A stretch of DNA of 43,229 bases, from the NCBI GenBank assembly GCA_025964255.1, contig JAOPZF010000212.1:1-43229 (forward strand), given 5' to 3'. Below, one piece after another: positions 8,878-17,580 of the stretch. The notes under the pieces are model-generated. The model did no database searches, had not been told where the DNA came from, and saw only the letters and a program-made list of their open reading frames with translations. A program made the position numbers and the translations under genes. The DNA comes from Solirubrobacterales bacterium (GTDB lineage Bacteria > Actinomycetota > Thermoleophilia > Solirubrobacterales > 70-9). Each line of letters begins with the position of its first letter. Position 1 is the stretch's first letter.

Positions 8878-11102
8878 AGCACCAGGAGCTGCTCGGCGAC
8901 CTGTTCTCGGTGATCGAGGAGTTCGACTCCGTGCACGAGGAACAGCACCCGGCGCTGGCCGGCACCTTGGTGGCGGTGGCGACGATCGACCGCGCCGAGG
9001 TCGCGCGCGCCTTCGAGTTCGCCTGCGCTCATCACGGCGACCAGAAGCGCTACAGCGGTGACGAATTCATCACCCACCCGGTGGGGGTCGCGCAGATCTG
9101 CGCCGGGATGCGGCTCGATACCGACACGCTGTGCGCGGCGCTGCTTCACGACACGGTCGAGGACACCAGCGCGACGCTGGACGAGGTCCGCGAGGAGTTC
9201 GGCGAGGAGATCGCCGCACTGGTCGACGGCGTCACCAAGTTGACCGGGATGAACTTCGAGAGCCGCGACGAGCGGCAGGCCGAGAACTACCGCAAGATGA
9301 TGGTGGCGATGGCCACCGATGTCAGGGTGATCCTGATCAAGCTGGCCGACCGTCTCCACAACATGCGCACGCTCGGCGCGCTGCCGAAGCAGAAACAAAC
9401 GCTGAAGTCGCACGAGACGCTGGAGATCTACGCGCCGCTCGCGCACCGTCTCGGGATCCACGCGATCAAGTGGGAGCTCGAGGACCTCGCCTTCGCGACG
9501 CTCCACCCGCGCAAGTACGCGGAAATCAAACAGCTGGTCGCCCAGCAGCGCGACGAGCGCGAGTCCTACGTGACCGAGGCCGGCGCATTCCTCGCCGAAG
9601 AGCTGGAGGAGGTCGGCATCGACGCCGAGATCTCCGGCCGCGCCAAGCACTTCTACTCGATCTACACGAAGATGGCGAAGAAGGGCCGTGAGTTCAACGA
9701 GATCTTCGACCTCACCGCGATGCGCGTGATCGTCGGCTCGGTGAAGGACTGTTACGGAGCGATCGGCGTCATCCACTCGCTCTGGAAGCCGCTGCCCGGT
9801 CGCTTCAAGGACTTCGTCGCGATGCCGAAGGCCAACATGTACCAGGCGCTCCACACGACGGTGATCGGACCCGAGGGCAAGCCGCTCGAGATCCAGATCC
9901 GCACCGAGGAGATGCACAAACTCGCCGAGTACGGGATCGCCGCCCACGTCGCCTACAAAGAGGGCGGCCGCGGCGACCCGCAGCGCGAGAAGATGACCTG
10001 GCTGCGTCAGCTGGTCGAGGCCGAGGGCGAACAGGACCCGACCGAGTTCCTCGAATCGCTGAAGGTCGACCTCTTCGAGGACGAGGTCTTCGTCTTCACG
10101 CCGAAGGGCGAAGTGAAGAACCTCTCGGCGGGCTCGACCCCGCTCGACTTCGCCTACGCGGTCCACACCGACGTCGGCCACAGCTGCGTCGGCGCCAAGG
10201 TCAACGGCGCGATCGTGCCGCTGCACTACCAACTGCGTTCCGGCGACATCGTCGAGGTGCTGACCGCGAAGCAGAAACGGGCGCCGTCGCTCGACTGGCT
10301 GAAACTGGTCCGCACCAACCGCGCCCGCAACAAGATCCGCGCCTGGTTCAAAGAGGAGCGCCGCGAGGACGCCGAGCGCGACGGCCGCGAGGGCCTCGAC
10401 GAGGCGCTGCGCAAGCGCGGCGTGCCGATGCAGAAGATGGCCGGCTCACCGCTGCTCGCCGACGTGATCCGCGAGATGGGCTTCCGCAAAGGGACCGAGT
10501 TCTACATCGCCCTCGGCCAAGGCAAAATCTCGACCAAGACCGTCGTCAACAAAATCCTGCAGCGGCTGAAAACTGGCGAGGCGGTCGATGCCGACGATCT
10601 GCGGCCGGCGACCGAGCACTCCGATCGCGCCCGCCGCACCAAGGACGCCTCCAACTACGGGATCGTGGTGAAGGGCGTCGAGGACGTCGCGGTGCGGCTC
10701 GCCAAGTGCTGCCGCCCGGTCCCTGGCGACGAGATCGCGGGTTACGTCAGCCTCGGCCGCGGGATCACCATCCACCGCGCCGACTGCAAGAACGTGAAGG
10801 CGCTGAAACGGGCGCCGGAGCGCTTCGTCGACGTCGGCTGGGAGGGCGACAACGAGGCCTCCTACAGGGTCGAAATCCAGATCGACGCCTACGATCGCAC
10901 TCGCCTTCTCGAGGATCTATCGCGCACGTTCTCCGAGGGCGGCATCAACATCATCGGCGCCGCCTGCACGACCAACCCGCCGATGGTGAAGAACAAGTTC
11001 GTGATCGAGGTCGGCGACACCGAGCAGCTCAAACACTGCATCACCCGCCTGCGCAACGTCGAGTCGGTCTTCGACGCTTACCGCATAACGCCGACCGCCT
11101 AG
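8850..11102 (+). CDS. rel: Bifunctional (p)ppGpp synthetase/hydrolase (Rel)
   Basis: Rel makes and degrades the stringent-response alarmone. The HD hydrolase domain is intact (HHGDQKRYSGDEFITHP near residue 60, LLHDTVEDT near 97). The synthetase domain has HFYSIYTKM, then the RFKD motif near residue 317 that marks bifunctional enzymes, and EIQIRTEEMHKLAEYGIAAH. The TGS domain (VFVFTPKGEVKNLSAGSTPLDFAYAVH) and a C-terminal ACT domain complete about 750 residues. The start is debatable. The first conventional start in the frame is the GTG at 8910, which has no Shine-Dalgarno. GGAGG at 8838-8842 sits 7 nt before an ATT at 8850 that would begin MSAQPKISVEHQELL. I chose ATT, which overlaps recJ by 28 nt. 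Identity is secure; the start is moderate. Confidence 0.9.
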   Translation: MSAQPKISVEHQELLGDLFSVIEEFDSVHEEQHPALAGTLVAVATIDRAEVARAFEFACAHHGDQKRYSGDEFITHPVGVAQICAGMRLDTDTLCAALLHDTVEDTSATLDEVREEFGEEIAALVDGVTKLTGMNFESRDERQAENYRKMMVAMATDVRVILIKLADRLHNMRTLGALPKQKQTLKSHETLEIYAPLAHRLGIHAIKWELEDLAFATLHPRKYAEIKQLVAQQRDERESYVTEAGAFLAEELEEVGIDAEISGRAKHFYSIYTKMAKKGREFNEIFDLTAMRVIVGSVKDCYGAIGVIHSLWKPLPGRFKDFVAMPKANMYQALHTTVIGPEGKPLEIQIRTEEMHKLAEYGIAAHVAYKEGGRGDPQREKMTWLRQLVEAEGEQDPTEFLESLKVDLFEDEVFVFTPKGEVKNLSAGSTPLDFAYAVHTDVGHSCVGAKVNGAIVPLHYQLRSGDIVEVLTAKQKRAPSLDWLKLVRTNRARNKIRAWFKEERREDAERDGREGLDEALRKRGVPMQKMAGSPLLADVIREMGFRKGTEFYIALGQGKISTKTVVNKILQRLKTGEAVDADDLRPATEHSDRARRTKDASNYGIVVKGVEDVAVRLAKCCRPVPGDEIAGYVSLGRGITIHRADCKNVKALKRAPERFVDVGWEGDNEASYRVEIQIDAYDRTRLLEDLSRTFSEGGINIIGAACTTNPPMVKNKFVIEVGDTEQLKHCITRLRNVESVFDAYRITPTA

Positions 11103-11105
11103 CGC

Positions 11106-12083
11106 TCAGGCGATGATCGTCAATGCGCCCGGGTCGATACCCAGGGTGACGCTGGTGCGCTCTCCGATGTAGTCGCCGTCGACCTGCAGCTGGAAGCTGC
11201 GCGGGGCGCCGGAGCGGTCCTCGGAGATCGATTCGATCGTCGCCAGGGTGACGCCCTCGTAGCCGATGATCTGGCGGTGGCGGACGGCCGGCTTGCTCTG
11301 CTTGAAGAGGCGGGGGAGGAGGGTCGGCATGTCGCGCTGTGCCGCTCGCTTCAGCACCGCCATCGAGAGGGTGCCGTTGTCGATCGCTATGCCCTCGTTG
11401 ACGTAGACCGGTTTGGTCGAGAAGTAGGTGAAAGGGTCGGAGTTCTGGGTGATCGCGGTGACGCCCTCGACCGGCGACTGATCACCGACCTTCACCCGCA
11501 GCCGCACCGGGTTCACCAGGTAGTTGCGGTAGAAGGCCGAGACGCCGCACCAGCTGTAGAACCAGGGGCCGAGGCGCGCCTTCAGTTTCGGATGCGCGTC
11601 GACCCGCTTGACCACGGTCGCGTCGATCCCGGCGCCGCAGGCGAAGACGAAGCGGCGCTCATCGGCCCGGCCGAGGTCGATCTTGCGCGGCTCCCAAGCG
11701 TCGGCGAGCGAGAGCAGGTGCTCGGTCGCGTCGACGACGTCGTTGGGGATACCGAGGCTGCGGGCGACGACGTTTGCCGAACCGCCGGGCAGGATCGCCA
11801 TCGGCACGTCGGTCCCGGCGAGCCCGTTGGCGACCTCGTTCAGGGTCCCGTCGCCGCCGAAGGAGACGACCACATCGTATCCGCCGTCGCGCGCCTCGCG
11901 GCCGATCTCGGTGGCGTGGTTCTGCGCCTCGGTCGCCACCGCCTCGACGTCGTATCTCCCCTGCAGCGCGTAGACAACCAGGTTCCGCAGCCGGTCCGAC
12001 ACCGTCGTCGCGTACGGGTTGACGATGATCAACATCCGTTTCTTTGCGGGTTTACCCGACCGCCGGGCGCCGAACGAGACCAT
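11106..12083 (-). CDS. Diacylglycerol kinase-family lipid kinase
   Basis: This family (DagK/YegS) phosphorylates lipids such as diacylglycerol using ATP. The nucleotide-binding GGDGT motif is at residues 76-80 in SFGGDGTLNEVANG, preceded by MLIIVNPYA at about residue 17 and followed by the ILPGGSANVVARSLG loop. The length of 325 residues fits. The C-terminal half reads as the family's beta-sandwich, including VDGDYIGE. The ATG at 12083 adds a basic lead of 16 residues; the internal ATG before LIIVNPYA is an alternative start. It converges on rel with only 3 nt between the stops. The actual lipid substrate cannot be told from sequence. Confidence 0.88.
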   Translation of the reverse strand: MVSFGARRSGKPAKKRMLIIVNPYATTVSDRLRNLVVYALQGRYDVEAVATEAQNHATEIGREARDGGYDVVVSFGGDGTLNEVANGLAGTDVPMAILPGGSANVVARSLGIPNDVVDATEHLLSLADAWEPRKIDLGRADERRFVFACGAGIDATVVKRVDAHPKLKARLGPWFYSWCGVSAFYRNYLVNPVRLRVKVGDQSPVEGVTAITQNSDPFTYFSTKPVYVNEGIAIDNGTLSMAVLKRAAQRDMPTLLPRLFKQSKPAVRHRQIIGYEGVTLATIESISEDRSGAPRSFQLQVDGDYIGERTSVTLGIDPGALTIIA

Positions 12084-12238
12084 CTGGCCGTGCAGCGTAT
12101 TGCGCCTATGGCCGACAGTGCGGCACGCCCATCCCGCGCATCGGCAAAACGGGTGGAAAATCGCAAATAGCGACGATTGAGTACCAAAAAAGGCGGTGCT
12201 GCCGGTATTCGAAGGTTTCGCGGGGTATCAGCACGTTC

Positions 12239-12285
12239 CCAGATCAGGTTTCGTCCGTCCGGGATTTCGTCCGTCCAGATCAGGT
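12239..12285. repeat. Nested direct repeats (A-B-B-A order) before the surface-protein gene
   Basis: CCAGATCAGGT occurs at 12239-12249 and again at 12275-12285. Between them TTTCGTCCGTCC occurs at 12249-12260 and 12265-12276, separated by GGGA. All copies are in direct orientation. The block lies 28 nt before the ATG at 12313 and could be an operator or a leader RNA element. No known binding site was recognised. Confidence 0.7.
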
Positions 12286-12312
12286 CCTCTCCGGGACATG
12301 GGAGTTGCTCCG

Positions 12313-13398
12313 ATGCCCAAGATCGGAAGTAGTCGCGTCAGCCGCCTCGCCGTTCTTCTCTGCGGCGCGCTTGCGGTCGGATCGGCTTCTTCCAACGTGT
12401 CGGCCGCGGATGCCGGTCCGCTCGAAACCCTGCCCGGTCAGGTACGTGAAGCGACGAAAGTGGTCGAAGAAGTCGCGAAGAGCGTTGCCCCGACCGTCCA
12501 GGAAGTGACCGAAGCCGTTCCTCCACCGGTCACCGAAGTCACCGAAACCGTCACCCCGCCGGTGGTCGAAACGACCGAAGCCGTCGTCCCGCCGCCGAAG
12601 GAAGCGGTCGAAACGGTGACGAAGGCGACTCAGGAAGTGACCGCCAAGGTCCCCTCGCTCCCGACCACGGCACCGCCCAGGACGCCCGCCACTCCGGCAA
12701 CCGAATCGTCGAGCGGCACGAAGGCCGTGAATCAGGCTGCGCAGACGCTGACGCACGATGTCGAAGGCGCGGTGGGAGAGGTGACGGGCACCGCAGGCTC
12801 CGGTCGATCTTCGGCCGCCCCCCACACGGCACGGGTCACCAACCCATCTTCGGGTGATGCCGCGGTGGCCGCGGCGGGCTCGACCGGCGGCGCGCCGGCT
12901 GCGGCTGAAGCCCCCGGAGCATCGCCGCGGACGGACGCCGCTGCCGGCGCGACGACGATGCGGACGACCGGCCGCGACGGGCTACGCGATGACAAATTCG
13001 CCACACCCTCATCGGACGGGTCGATCCGTGCGCCGCTGCCGAAATGGATGGCCTACGTGTGGCCTGCGATCGCCCTGGCCTGGCCTGAACTCGCCGTCTT
13101 TCTCGACCGCTGGGAGTGGGACGGCGCGAGCCTCCTGCTCGCGAGCGAGGGCGCGGGCGGCCCGAGCGGGAGCCATGGCGTCGCCGGGGTCCACGCCTCC
13201 CACGACGCACTGTCCGACGCCTCGGCCTCGGGCTCCTCATCCTCGCCGTTCGCCCCGATTCCCGCGGCGATCGGCGGCTTCACGTCTCACGTCCCCGGGG
13301 AGGCGCTCGCTTACCTCGCGATCGTCGGGATCCTCGTGGTCGCCGTCTTCGTCGCCGTCAAATTAGAACTCGCCCACCGGGGACGCGGGTCAAGCTAG
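12313..13398 (+). CDS. Secreted, membrane-anchored Pro/Thr/Glu-rich protein
   Basis: The ATG at 12313 has GGAG 8 nt upstream and opens a clear signal peptide: basic start (PKIGSSRVSR), hydrophobic core (LAVLLCGALAVGSAS) and a probable cleavage after NVSA. Mature residues up to about 115 are low complexity, with recurring VTE and VPPP units (EVTEAVPPPVTEVTETVTPP) that suggest an extended stalk. A Ser/Ala/Gly-rich region follows, then a Trp-rich segment (WMAYVWPAIALAWPELAVFLDRW). One C-terminal membrane helix (LAIVGILVVAVFVAVKLEL) is followed by a short basic tail. It looks like a cell-envelope spacer or anchor. No enzyme motif or named family is seen. All 13 Glu codons in the stalk are GAA. 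Confidence 0.7.
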   Translation: MPKIGSSRVSRLAVLLCGALAVGSASSNVSAADAGPLETLPGQVREATKVVEEVAKSVAPTVQEVTEAVPPPVTEVTETVTPPVVETTEAVVPPPKEAVETVTKATQEVTAKVPSLPTTAPPRTPATPATESSSGTKAVNQAAQTLTHDVEGAVGEVTGTAGSGRSSAAPHTARVTNPSSGDAAVAAAGSTGGAPAAAEAPGASPRTDAAAGATTMRTTGRDGLRDDKFATPSSDGSIRAPLPKWMAYVWPAIALAWPELAVFLDRWEWDGASLLLASEGAGGPSGSHGVAGVHASHDALSDASASGSSSSPFAPIPAAIGGFTSHVPGEALAYLAIVGILVVAVFVAVKLELAHRGRGSS

Positions 13399-13424
13399 CG
13401 GCCGATGGCCTCGAGGCGGCCCGG

Positions 13425-14432
13425 CTAATCCACCGCTTCGAAGCGGATCACGCTGCCGTCGTCGACGACGCGGACGCGGCCTTCGGCTTCGAGCAGGTCC
13501 ATGTGGCCGATCACCTCGGAGAGGGTGAGGAAGGCCTGGGTGACGGCGATGTTGCCCCACATCGACTGGGCCAGCTCGTAGCCCGAGCGGGGGCCGTCGG
13601 CGAGCAGGCGCAGGAGTTTCTCCTTGCGCCGGTCGGTCGAGGCGAAGCGGGTGTCGATCAGTGCGCGGTGATCGTCGACCGGCTCGCCGTGGCCGCCGAA
13701 GAGGAGGCTGCCGTCGGGCAGTTCGCGGGTCTTCGCCATCGAGTCGAGGTAGGCGGTCAGCGAGCGGGTGCGCCCGGGGGAGCCGTCGAGAGGACGGCTG
13801 ATCAGCGGGTTCGAGGAGATGTGGGGGAGGAGGTGGTCGCCGACGAAGCCGAACTGGCGCTCGGCGTCCCAGAAGACCGTGTCCATGACGCTGTGGCCGG
13901 GTCGGAACTGGACTTCGAGGCGGTGGTTCGCAAGCTCGACGACCTCGCCGTCGGCGAGCGGCCGGGTCACGTCGACCGCGGCGCCCCAACCTCGATAGGA
14001 GCTGGAGACGCTCTGCAAGGCGAGCGCGATGTCCTCGGGGATGCCGCTGCGGAGCATCAATTCGACCGCGAACTCGTCATCGAGTTGCGCTTCGGCGTCG
14101 TAGTTGGCGAGCCGCTCCGCGGCGATGCCGAGCGCTCCCACCTCGGCACCGGAGTGCTCGACGACGATCTGCGCCAGCCCCAGGTGATCGGTGTGGTTGT
14201 GGGTGAGGAGGATGAGACCGATGTCCTCGATCGAGTAGCCGTGGGCCGCGATCGACTCGCTGAGGACGTCGAGCCCGCTTCCGTAGTTGGGCCCGCCGTC
14301 GATCAGGGTCAGCGGGTCGTCCTCGATCAGGTAGGCGTTGACCTTGCCGACCGCGAAGGGGGTGGGGACGGCGAGACGATGTACGCCGGCCAGCGCGGCC
14401 TGCTCAAACGCCTCCTCGGGGGTCGTCGTCAT
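13425..14432 (-). CDS. Metallo-beta-lactamase-fold hydrolase with C-terminal helical domain
   Basis: The N-terminal domain carries the metal-binding signature LLTHNHTDHLG. Further ligand regions are seen in QFRPGHSVMDTVFW, GFVGDHLLPH and LLFGGHGEPVDDH. Residues from about 255 to the end (RKEKLLRLLADGPRSGYELAQ) resemble the winged-helix tail found in LACTB2-like and related hydrolases. At 335 residues it fits this group. The ATG overlaps the stop of the phosphohexomutase gene by ATGA, so it is the last gene of a minus-strand run. The substrate is not identifiable; thioester hydrolases and RNases both occur in this fold. Confidence 0.85.
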   Translation of the reverse strand: MTTTPEEAFEQAALAGVHRLAVPTPFAVGKVNAYLIEDDPLTLIDGGPNYGSGLDVLSESIAAHGYSIEDIGLILLTHNHTDHLGLAQIVVEHSGAEVGALGIAAERLANYDAEAQLDDEFAVELMLRSGIPEDIALALQSVSSSYRGWGAAVDVTRPLADGEVVELANHRLEVQFRPGHSVMDTVFWDAERQFGFVGDHLLPHISSNPLISRPLDGSPGRTRSLTAYLDSMAKTRELPDGSLLFGGHGEPVDDHRALIDTRFASTDRRKEKLLRLLADGPRSGYELAQSMWGNIAVTQAFLTLSEVIGHMDLLEAEGRVRVVDDGSVIRFEAVD

Positions 14433-15796
14433 CCGCGGATCAGTCCCAGCACCTCGTCGCGGCGGCGCTCCATGTCCTCACGCGAGACCAGCGACTCGAG
14501 GTTCAGCCGCAAGAGCGGCTCGGTGTTCGAGGGCCGGACGTTGAAGTGCCACTCCGGGTAGTCGACCGAGACGCCGTCGAGTTCGGTTATCTCGCCGTCG
14601 GCGTAGCGCTCGCGGATCTCGTCGAGTTTGCCCACCTGGTCGGCGACCTCCGAGTTGATCTCACCGGAGATGAAGTATTTGGAGCGGAACTCGGACATCA
14701 GCTCGCCGATCGTGCGCCCGTCTTTCGAGAGCAGCTCCAGCATCAGCAGCGCCGGGATCGTCCCCGAGTCCGCGTTCCAGAAGTCGCGGAAGTAGTAGTG
14801 GCCGGAGACCTCGCCGCCGAACGCGGCGTGCTCCTCGCGCATCCGTGCCTTGAAGAAGGCGTGGCCGACCCTTGAGAGGCCGGAGCGACCGCCGTCGGCG
14901 GCGATCAGGTCGGGCACGGCGCGGCTCGAGCGGGGGTCGTAGAGGATCATCGAGCCCGGGTTCTTGGCGAGGATCGAGCGGGCGAGCAGCGCGCAGACGA
15001 AATCGCCGTCGCAGAACTCGCCCGAGGCGTCGATGAAGAAGCAGCGGTCGGCGTCGCCGTCCCAGGCGATGCCGAGGTCGGCGCCGGTCGAGCGCACCCG
15101 ATCGATGATCAGCCGCCGGTTCTCCTCCAGCAGCGGATTCGGTTCGTGGTCGGGGAACTCGCCGTCGGGGACGAAGTACATCTTCTCCAGCTCGAGCGGC
15201 AGCTTTTCGAGGATCGGCCCGACCATCGGCCCGCCCATCCCGTTGCCGCCGTCGACGACGACCTTCATCGGCTTGACCTGGTCGGGATCGATGAAGCCGA
15301 GCGCGTGGTCGCGGTATTCGTCCCAGATGTCGACCTCTTCGAGTGAGCCACCGCCGGGCGAGTCGCCGAGCCCGGCCTCGATCGTCGCCCGGACTTCGGC
15401 GATGCCGGCGTCGCCGGAGAGCGGCAGCGCGCCCTCGCGGACGAGCTTCACGCCGGTGTAGGCCTTCGGGTTGTGCGAGGCGGTCACCATCGCGCCGCCG
15501 TCGAGGTCCCGCGAGCCGACCAGGTGGTAGAGCATCTCGGTGGCGACCATCCCGGCGTCGACCACCTTGACACCCTCGGCGATCATCCCGTCGCGCAGCT
15601 CCGCCGCCATCTTCGGCGCGGTCAGGCGCATGTCGCGACCGAGGCCGATGCGCAATTCGCGCGCTTGTTTATCGCGCAACAGCGCCAGCACGCGCACGAA
15701 AGAGCGGCCGACGTCGTACGCCGTGCCCTCGTCGAGCTCCTCGCCGTAGATGCCGCGGATGTCGTAGGCCTTGAAGATGGCCGGGTTCAGCTCCAC
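14429..15796 (-). CDS. manB: Phosphomannomutase/phosphoglucomutase
   Basis: The enzyme moves phosphate between C1 and C6 of hexose phosphates and supplies precursors for NDP-sugars. The catalytic phosphoserine loop TASHNP has Ser107, the metal-binding loop is DGDADRC, and the sugar-binding segment is GGEVSGHYYFRDF. The C-terminal phosphate loop is RPSNTEPLLRLNLES. The length of 455 residues is usual. The GTG start overlaps the upstream HIT gene by 10 nt and follows a GGGAGG Shine-Dalgarno. It could feed the nucleotidyltransferase at 19206, which is on the other strand. Preference for mannose or glucose cannot be decided from the sequence. Confidence 0.92.
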   Translation of the reverse strand: MELNPAIFKAYDIRGIYGEELDEGTAYDVGRSFVRVLALLRDKQARELRIGLGRDMRLTAPKMAAELRDGMIAEGVKVVDAGMVATEMLYHLVGSRDLDGGAMVTASHNPKAYTGVKLVREGALPLSGDAGIAEVRATIEAGLGDSPGGGSLEEVDIWDEYRDHALGFIDPDQVKPMKVVVDGGNGMGGPMVGPILEKLPLELEKMYFVPDGEFPDHEPNPLLEENRRLIIDRVRSTGADLGIAWDGDADRCFFIDASGEFCDGDFVCALLARSILAKNPGSMILYDPRSSRAVPDLIAADGGRSGLSRVGHAFFKARMREEHAAFGGEVSGHYYFRDFWNADSGTIPALLMLELLSKDGRTIGELMSEFRSKYFISGEINSEVADQVGKLDEIRERYADGEITELDGVSVDYPEWHFNVRPSNTEPLLRLNLESLVSREDMERRRDEVLGLIRG

Positions 15797-16281
15797 GTTC
15801 CTCCCTTCAACACCGAGTAGCTCTGCTCGATCGTCTGCGGCATCACTTTCGTGTCCGCGATCACCGGCATGAAGTTGTTGTCGCCCGACCAGCGCGGCAC
15901 CACGTGCATGTGGATGTGGTGCTCGACCCCGGCGCCGGCGATCCGCCCCTGGTTGAAGCCGACGTTGAAGCCGTGCGGCGCATAAACGTCCCCCAATCGG
16001 CGGATCGCCGACTGGGCGAGCGCCATCATCTCCGCGGTGGTCTCGGCGGGGATCTCCTGGATCGCTCCGATGTGGTCGTAAGGCGCGACCATCAGATGCC
16101 CGTTCGTATACGGGTAGAGGTTGAGGATCACGAAGGCGCGCTCGCCACGGTGGACGATCAGGTTGCCCTCGTCATCATCCTGCGCGGGCTTCGCGCAGAA
16201 GATGCACTCCTCCTCTTTGTCCTTGGCTGCGTCAGACACGTAAGCGAGGCGCCAGGGCGCCCAGATCCTGAAATTGGCCAC
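15787..16281 (-). CDS. HIT-family nucleotide hydrolase/transferase
   Basis: HIT proteins act on nucleoside phosphates through a histidine triad, seen here in GVEHHIHMHVVPRW. The N-terminal region has the CIFC pair common in the Ap4A-type branch, and the NLYPYTNGHLMVAPYDHIG segment is characteristic. I start at GTG 16281 (ANFRIWAPWRLAYV follows), because the upstream extension to 16329 is weakly family-like and overlaps corA. A TAGGCT box lies 7 nt upstream of this GTG, which would make it leaderless. A TTG start at 16329 remains possible. It overlaps manB by 10 nt. Confidence 0.87.
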   Translation of the reverse strand: MANFRIWAPWRLAYVSDAAKDKEEECIFCAKPAQDDDEGNLIVHRGERAFVILNLYPYTNGHLMVAPYDHIGAIQEIPAETTAEMMALAQSAIRRLGDVYAPHGFNVGFNQGRIAGAGVEHHIHMHVVPRWSGDNNFMPVIADTKVMPQTIEQSYSVLKGGTWS

Positions 16282-16288
16282 TGCGGTG

Positions 16289-16294
16289 AGCCTA
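16289..16294 (-). promoter_or_regulatory. Candidate -10 box (TAGGCT) for the HIT gene
   Basis: On the minus strand TAGGCT ends 7 nt before the GTG at 16281, the spacing of a leaderless start. It lies 25 nt past the corA stop, so the HIT-manB-hydrolase group may have its own promoter besides read-through from corA. Confidence 0.35.
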
Positions 16295-16319
16295 TGCGTT
16301 CCGGTACCCGGAAGCGCTC

Positions 16320-17324
16320 CTACAGCCAACCGCGTCGTTTGAACCAGATGACCATGCCGACGAGGATCACGAGCATGCCGCCGATCACGAAGAAGAAGGC
16401 GGCGAGGCTGTCCTGCCCGGGCACCTTGGAGTTCATCCCCCAGACGCTGGCGATCAGGGTCAGCGGCAGGATCACGACGCTGATCGAGGTCAGCACGCGG
16501 AGGATGTCGTTGAGGCGATGCGAGATCACCGACTCGTTGGTCTCCTCGAGCGCCTCGATCACCTCCTTGTAGTTCTCCAGCATGTCCCAGATCCGCTCGT
16601 GCGCGTCGACGATGTCGTCGAAGTAGATCTCGAGGTCGAAGTCGGGGGAGAGGTAGCGCGATTTCACTTTCTCCAGGTCGCGCAGGACCGGACGCTGCGG
16701 ACGGATCACCTTGCGGAAATTGATGATCTCCTGCTTGGCGTTGGAAATGTCGCGGACGATGTCCTCGGAGCGGCCCTCGAAGATGTCGTCCTCGAGCGCG
16801 TCGAGCTTGTTGCCGATCTTGCGCAGCATCGGGAAGCAGTAGTCGAAGCAGTCGTCGACGAGGCGGTACAGCAGATACCCCGAGCCGCGCGAGAAGAGCT
16901 GCTCGCGGAGCTCCTCTTTCTGGCGGCAGCGCTCGAACAGGTACTCGACCGGCTGCAGCGGCTGGTTCGGGATCGTGACGAGGAAGTCAGGGCCGACGAA
17001 GAGGTCGAGCTCGCCCGCGCCGAGGCGCTTGGCGGTGCGGTCGAAGACGGGCAGGTTCAGGATGCTGAACAGGTACTCGTCGTAGATGTCGATCTTCGGC
17101 CGCTGATTGCGCGAGAGGACGTCCTCGAGGTCGAGCGCGTGGAAGTCGAAGTGCTCCTCGAGCCAGGCGCGCTCCAGAGCCCCGGGGTGCTCGATGTTGA
17201 CCCAGCGCAAGCCGCCCCACTCGACCTGCTCGACCCGCGGTGCCTGGGGCTCAGCGACCTCGGTCGGTCCGACGAGCCCGCCGCGACGACTCCGTCGCAG
17301 CCGTGGTTTCGGGAGGTTCGGCAT
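16320..17324 (-). CDS. corA: CorA-family divalent metal ion channel
   Basis: CorA proteins form pentameric Mg2+/Co2+ channels in the inner membrane. The C-terminal pair of membrane helices is clear. TM1 (LTSISVVILPLTLIASVW) runs into the GMN selectivity motif near residue 298, then the short loop NSKVPGQDS, and TM2 (AAFFFVIGGMLVILVGMVIWF) ends in KRRGW. The long N-terminal cytosolic funnel includes the helical DIVDAHERIWDMLENYKEVIEALEET segment. The length of 334 residues is typical. The ATG at 17324 has GGGAG upstream. It is divergent from the riboswitch-controlled thrC unit. Confidence 0.93.
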   Translation of the reverse strand: MPNLPKPRLRRSRRGGLVGPTEVAEPQAPRVEQVEWGGLRWVNIEHPGALERAWLEEHFDFHALDLEDVLSRNQRPKIDIYDEYLFSILNLPVFDRTAKRLGAGELDLFVGPDFLVTIPNQPLQPVEYLFERCRQKEELREQLFSRGSGYLLYRLVDDCFDYCFPMLRKIGNKLDALEDDIFEGRSEDIVRDISNAKQEIINFRKVIRPQRPVLRDLEKVKSRYLSPDFDLEIYFDDIVDAHERIWDMLENYKEVIEALEETNESVISHRLNDILRVLTSISVVILPLTLIASVWGMNSKVPGQDSLAAFFFVIGGMLVILVGMVIWFKRRGWL

Positions 17325-17440
17325 CCGCCGCTCCCTTCAGCTCGTCATGGCCGAGAATCGAGATCACACGCGTAGATTAGCCAGGTAGGTGGCATTCAAA
17401 CCATTCAGCCCATGCGTCGATAGATCGCCTGCACGCGTGG

Positions 17441-17446
17441 TAAAGT
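17441..17446 (+). promoter_or_regulatory. Candidate -10 box (TAAAGT) for the S-box transcript
   Basis: TAAAGT lies 18 nt upstream of the riboswitch P1 stem, so transcription would begin a few bases before the aptamer. No strong -35 is visible. The remainder of the corA-thrC gap (17325-17440) shows nothing else I can support. Confidence 0.3.
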
Positions 17447-17463
17447 CCCCCAGCACATAAGCG

Positions 17464-17580
17464 CCACATCTAGAGGGGTGGAGGGACTGGCCCAGTGAAG
17501 CCCCGGCAACCATTTCGGACCTAGCGGTCCGAGGCAGGTGCCAACTCCAGCAGATCGAGAAATCGATTTGACAGATGTGG
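17464..17580 (+). ncRNA. S-box (SAM-I) riboswitch aptamer
   Basis: The conserved SAM-I core is present: AGAGGGGTGGAGGGACTGGC and then GAAGCCCCGGCAACC, with the later GGTGCCAACTCCAGCAG. P1 is an 8-bp stem, CCACATCT (17464-17471) with AGATGTGG (17573-17580). P3 is a hairpin CGGACC-TAGC-GGTCCG, and P4 is ATCGA-GAAA-TCGAT. The downstream expression platform fits SAM-triggered transcription termination before the threonine-synthase-type gene at 17665. Confidence 0.93.

Noticed and set aside
11090-11112. Bidirectional terminator between rel and the lipid kinase gene
   Set aside because: Only a 5-bp CGCCT/AGGCG pairing is present and there is no T-tract on either strand.
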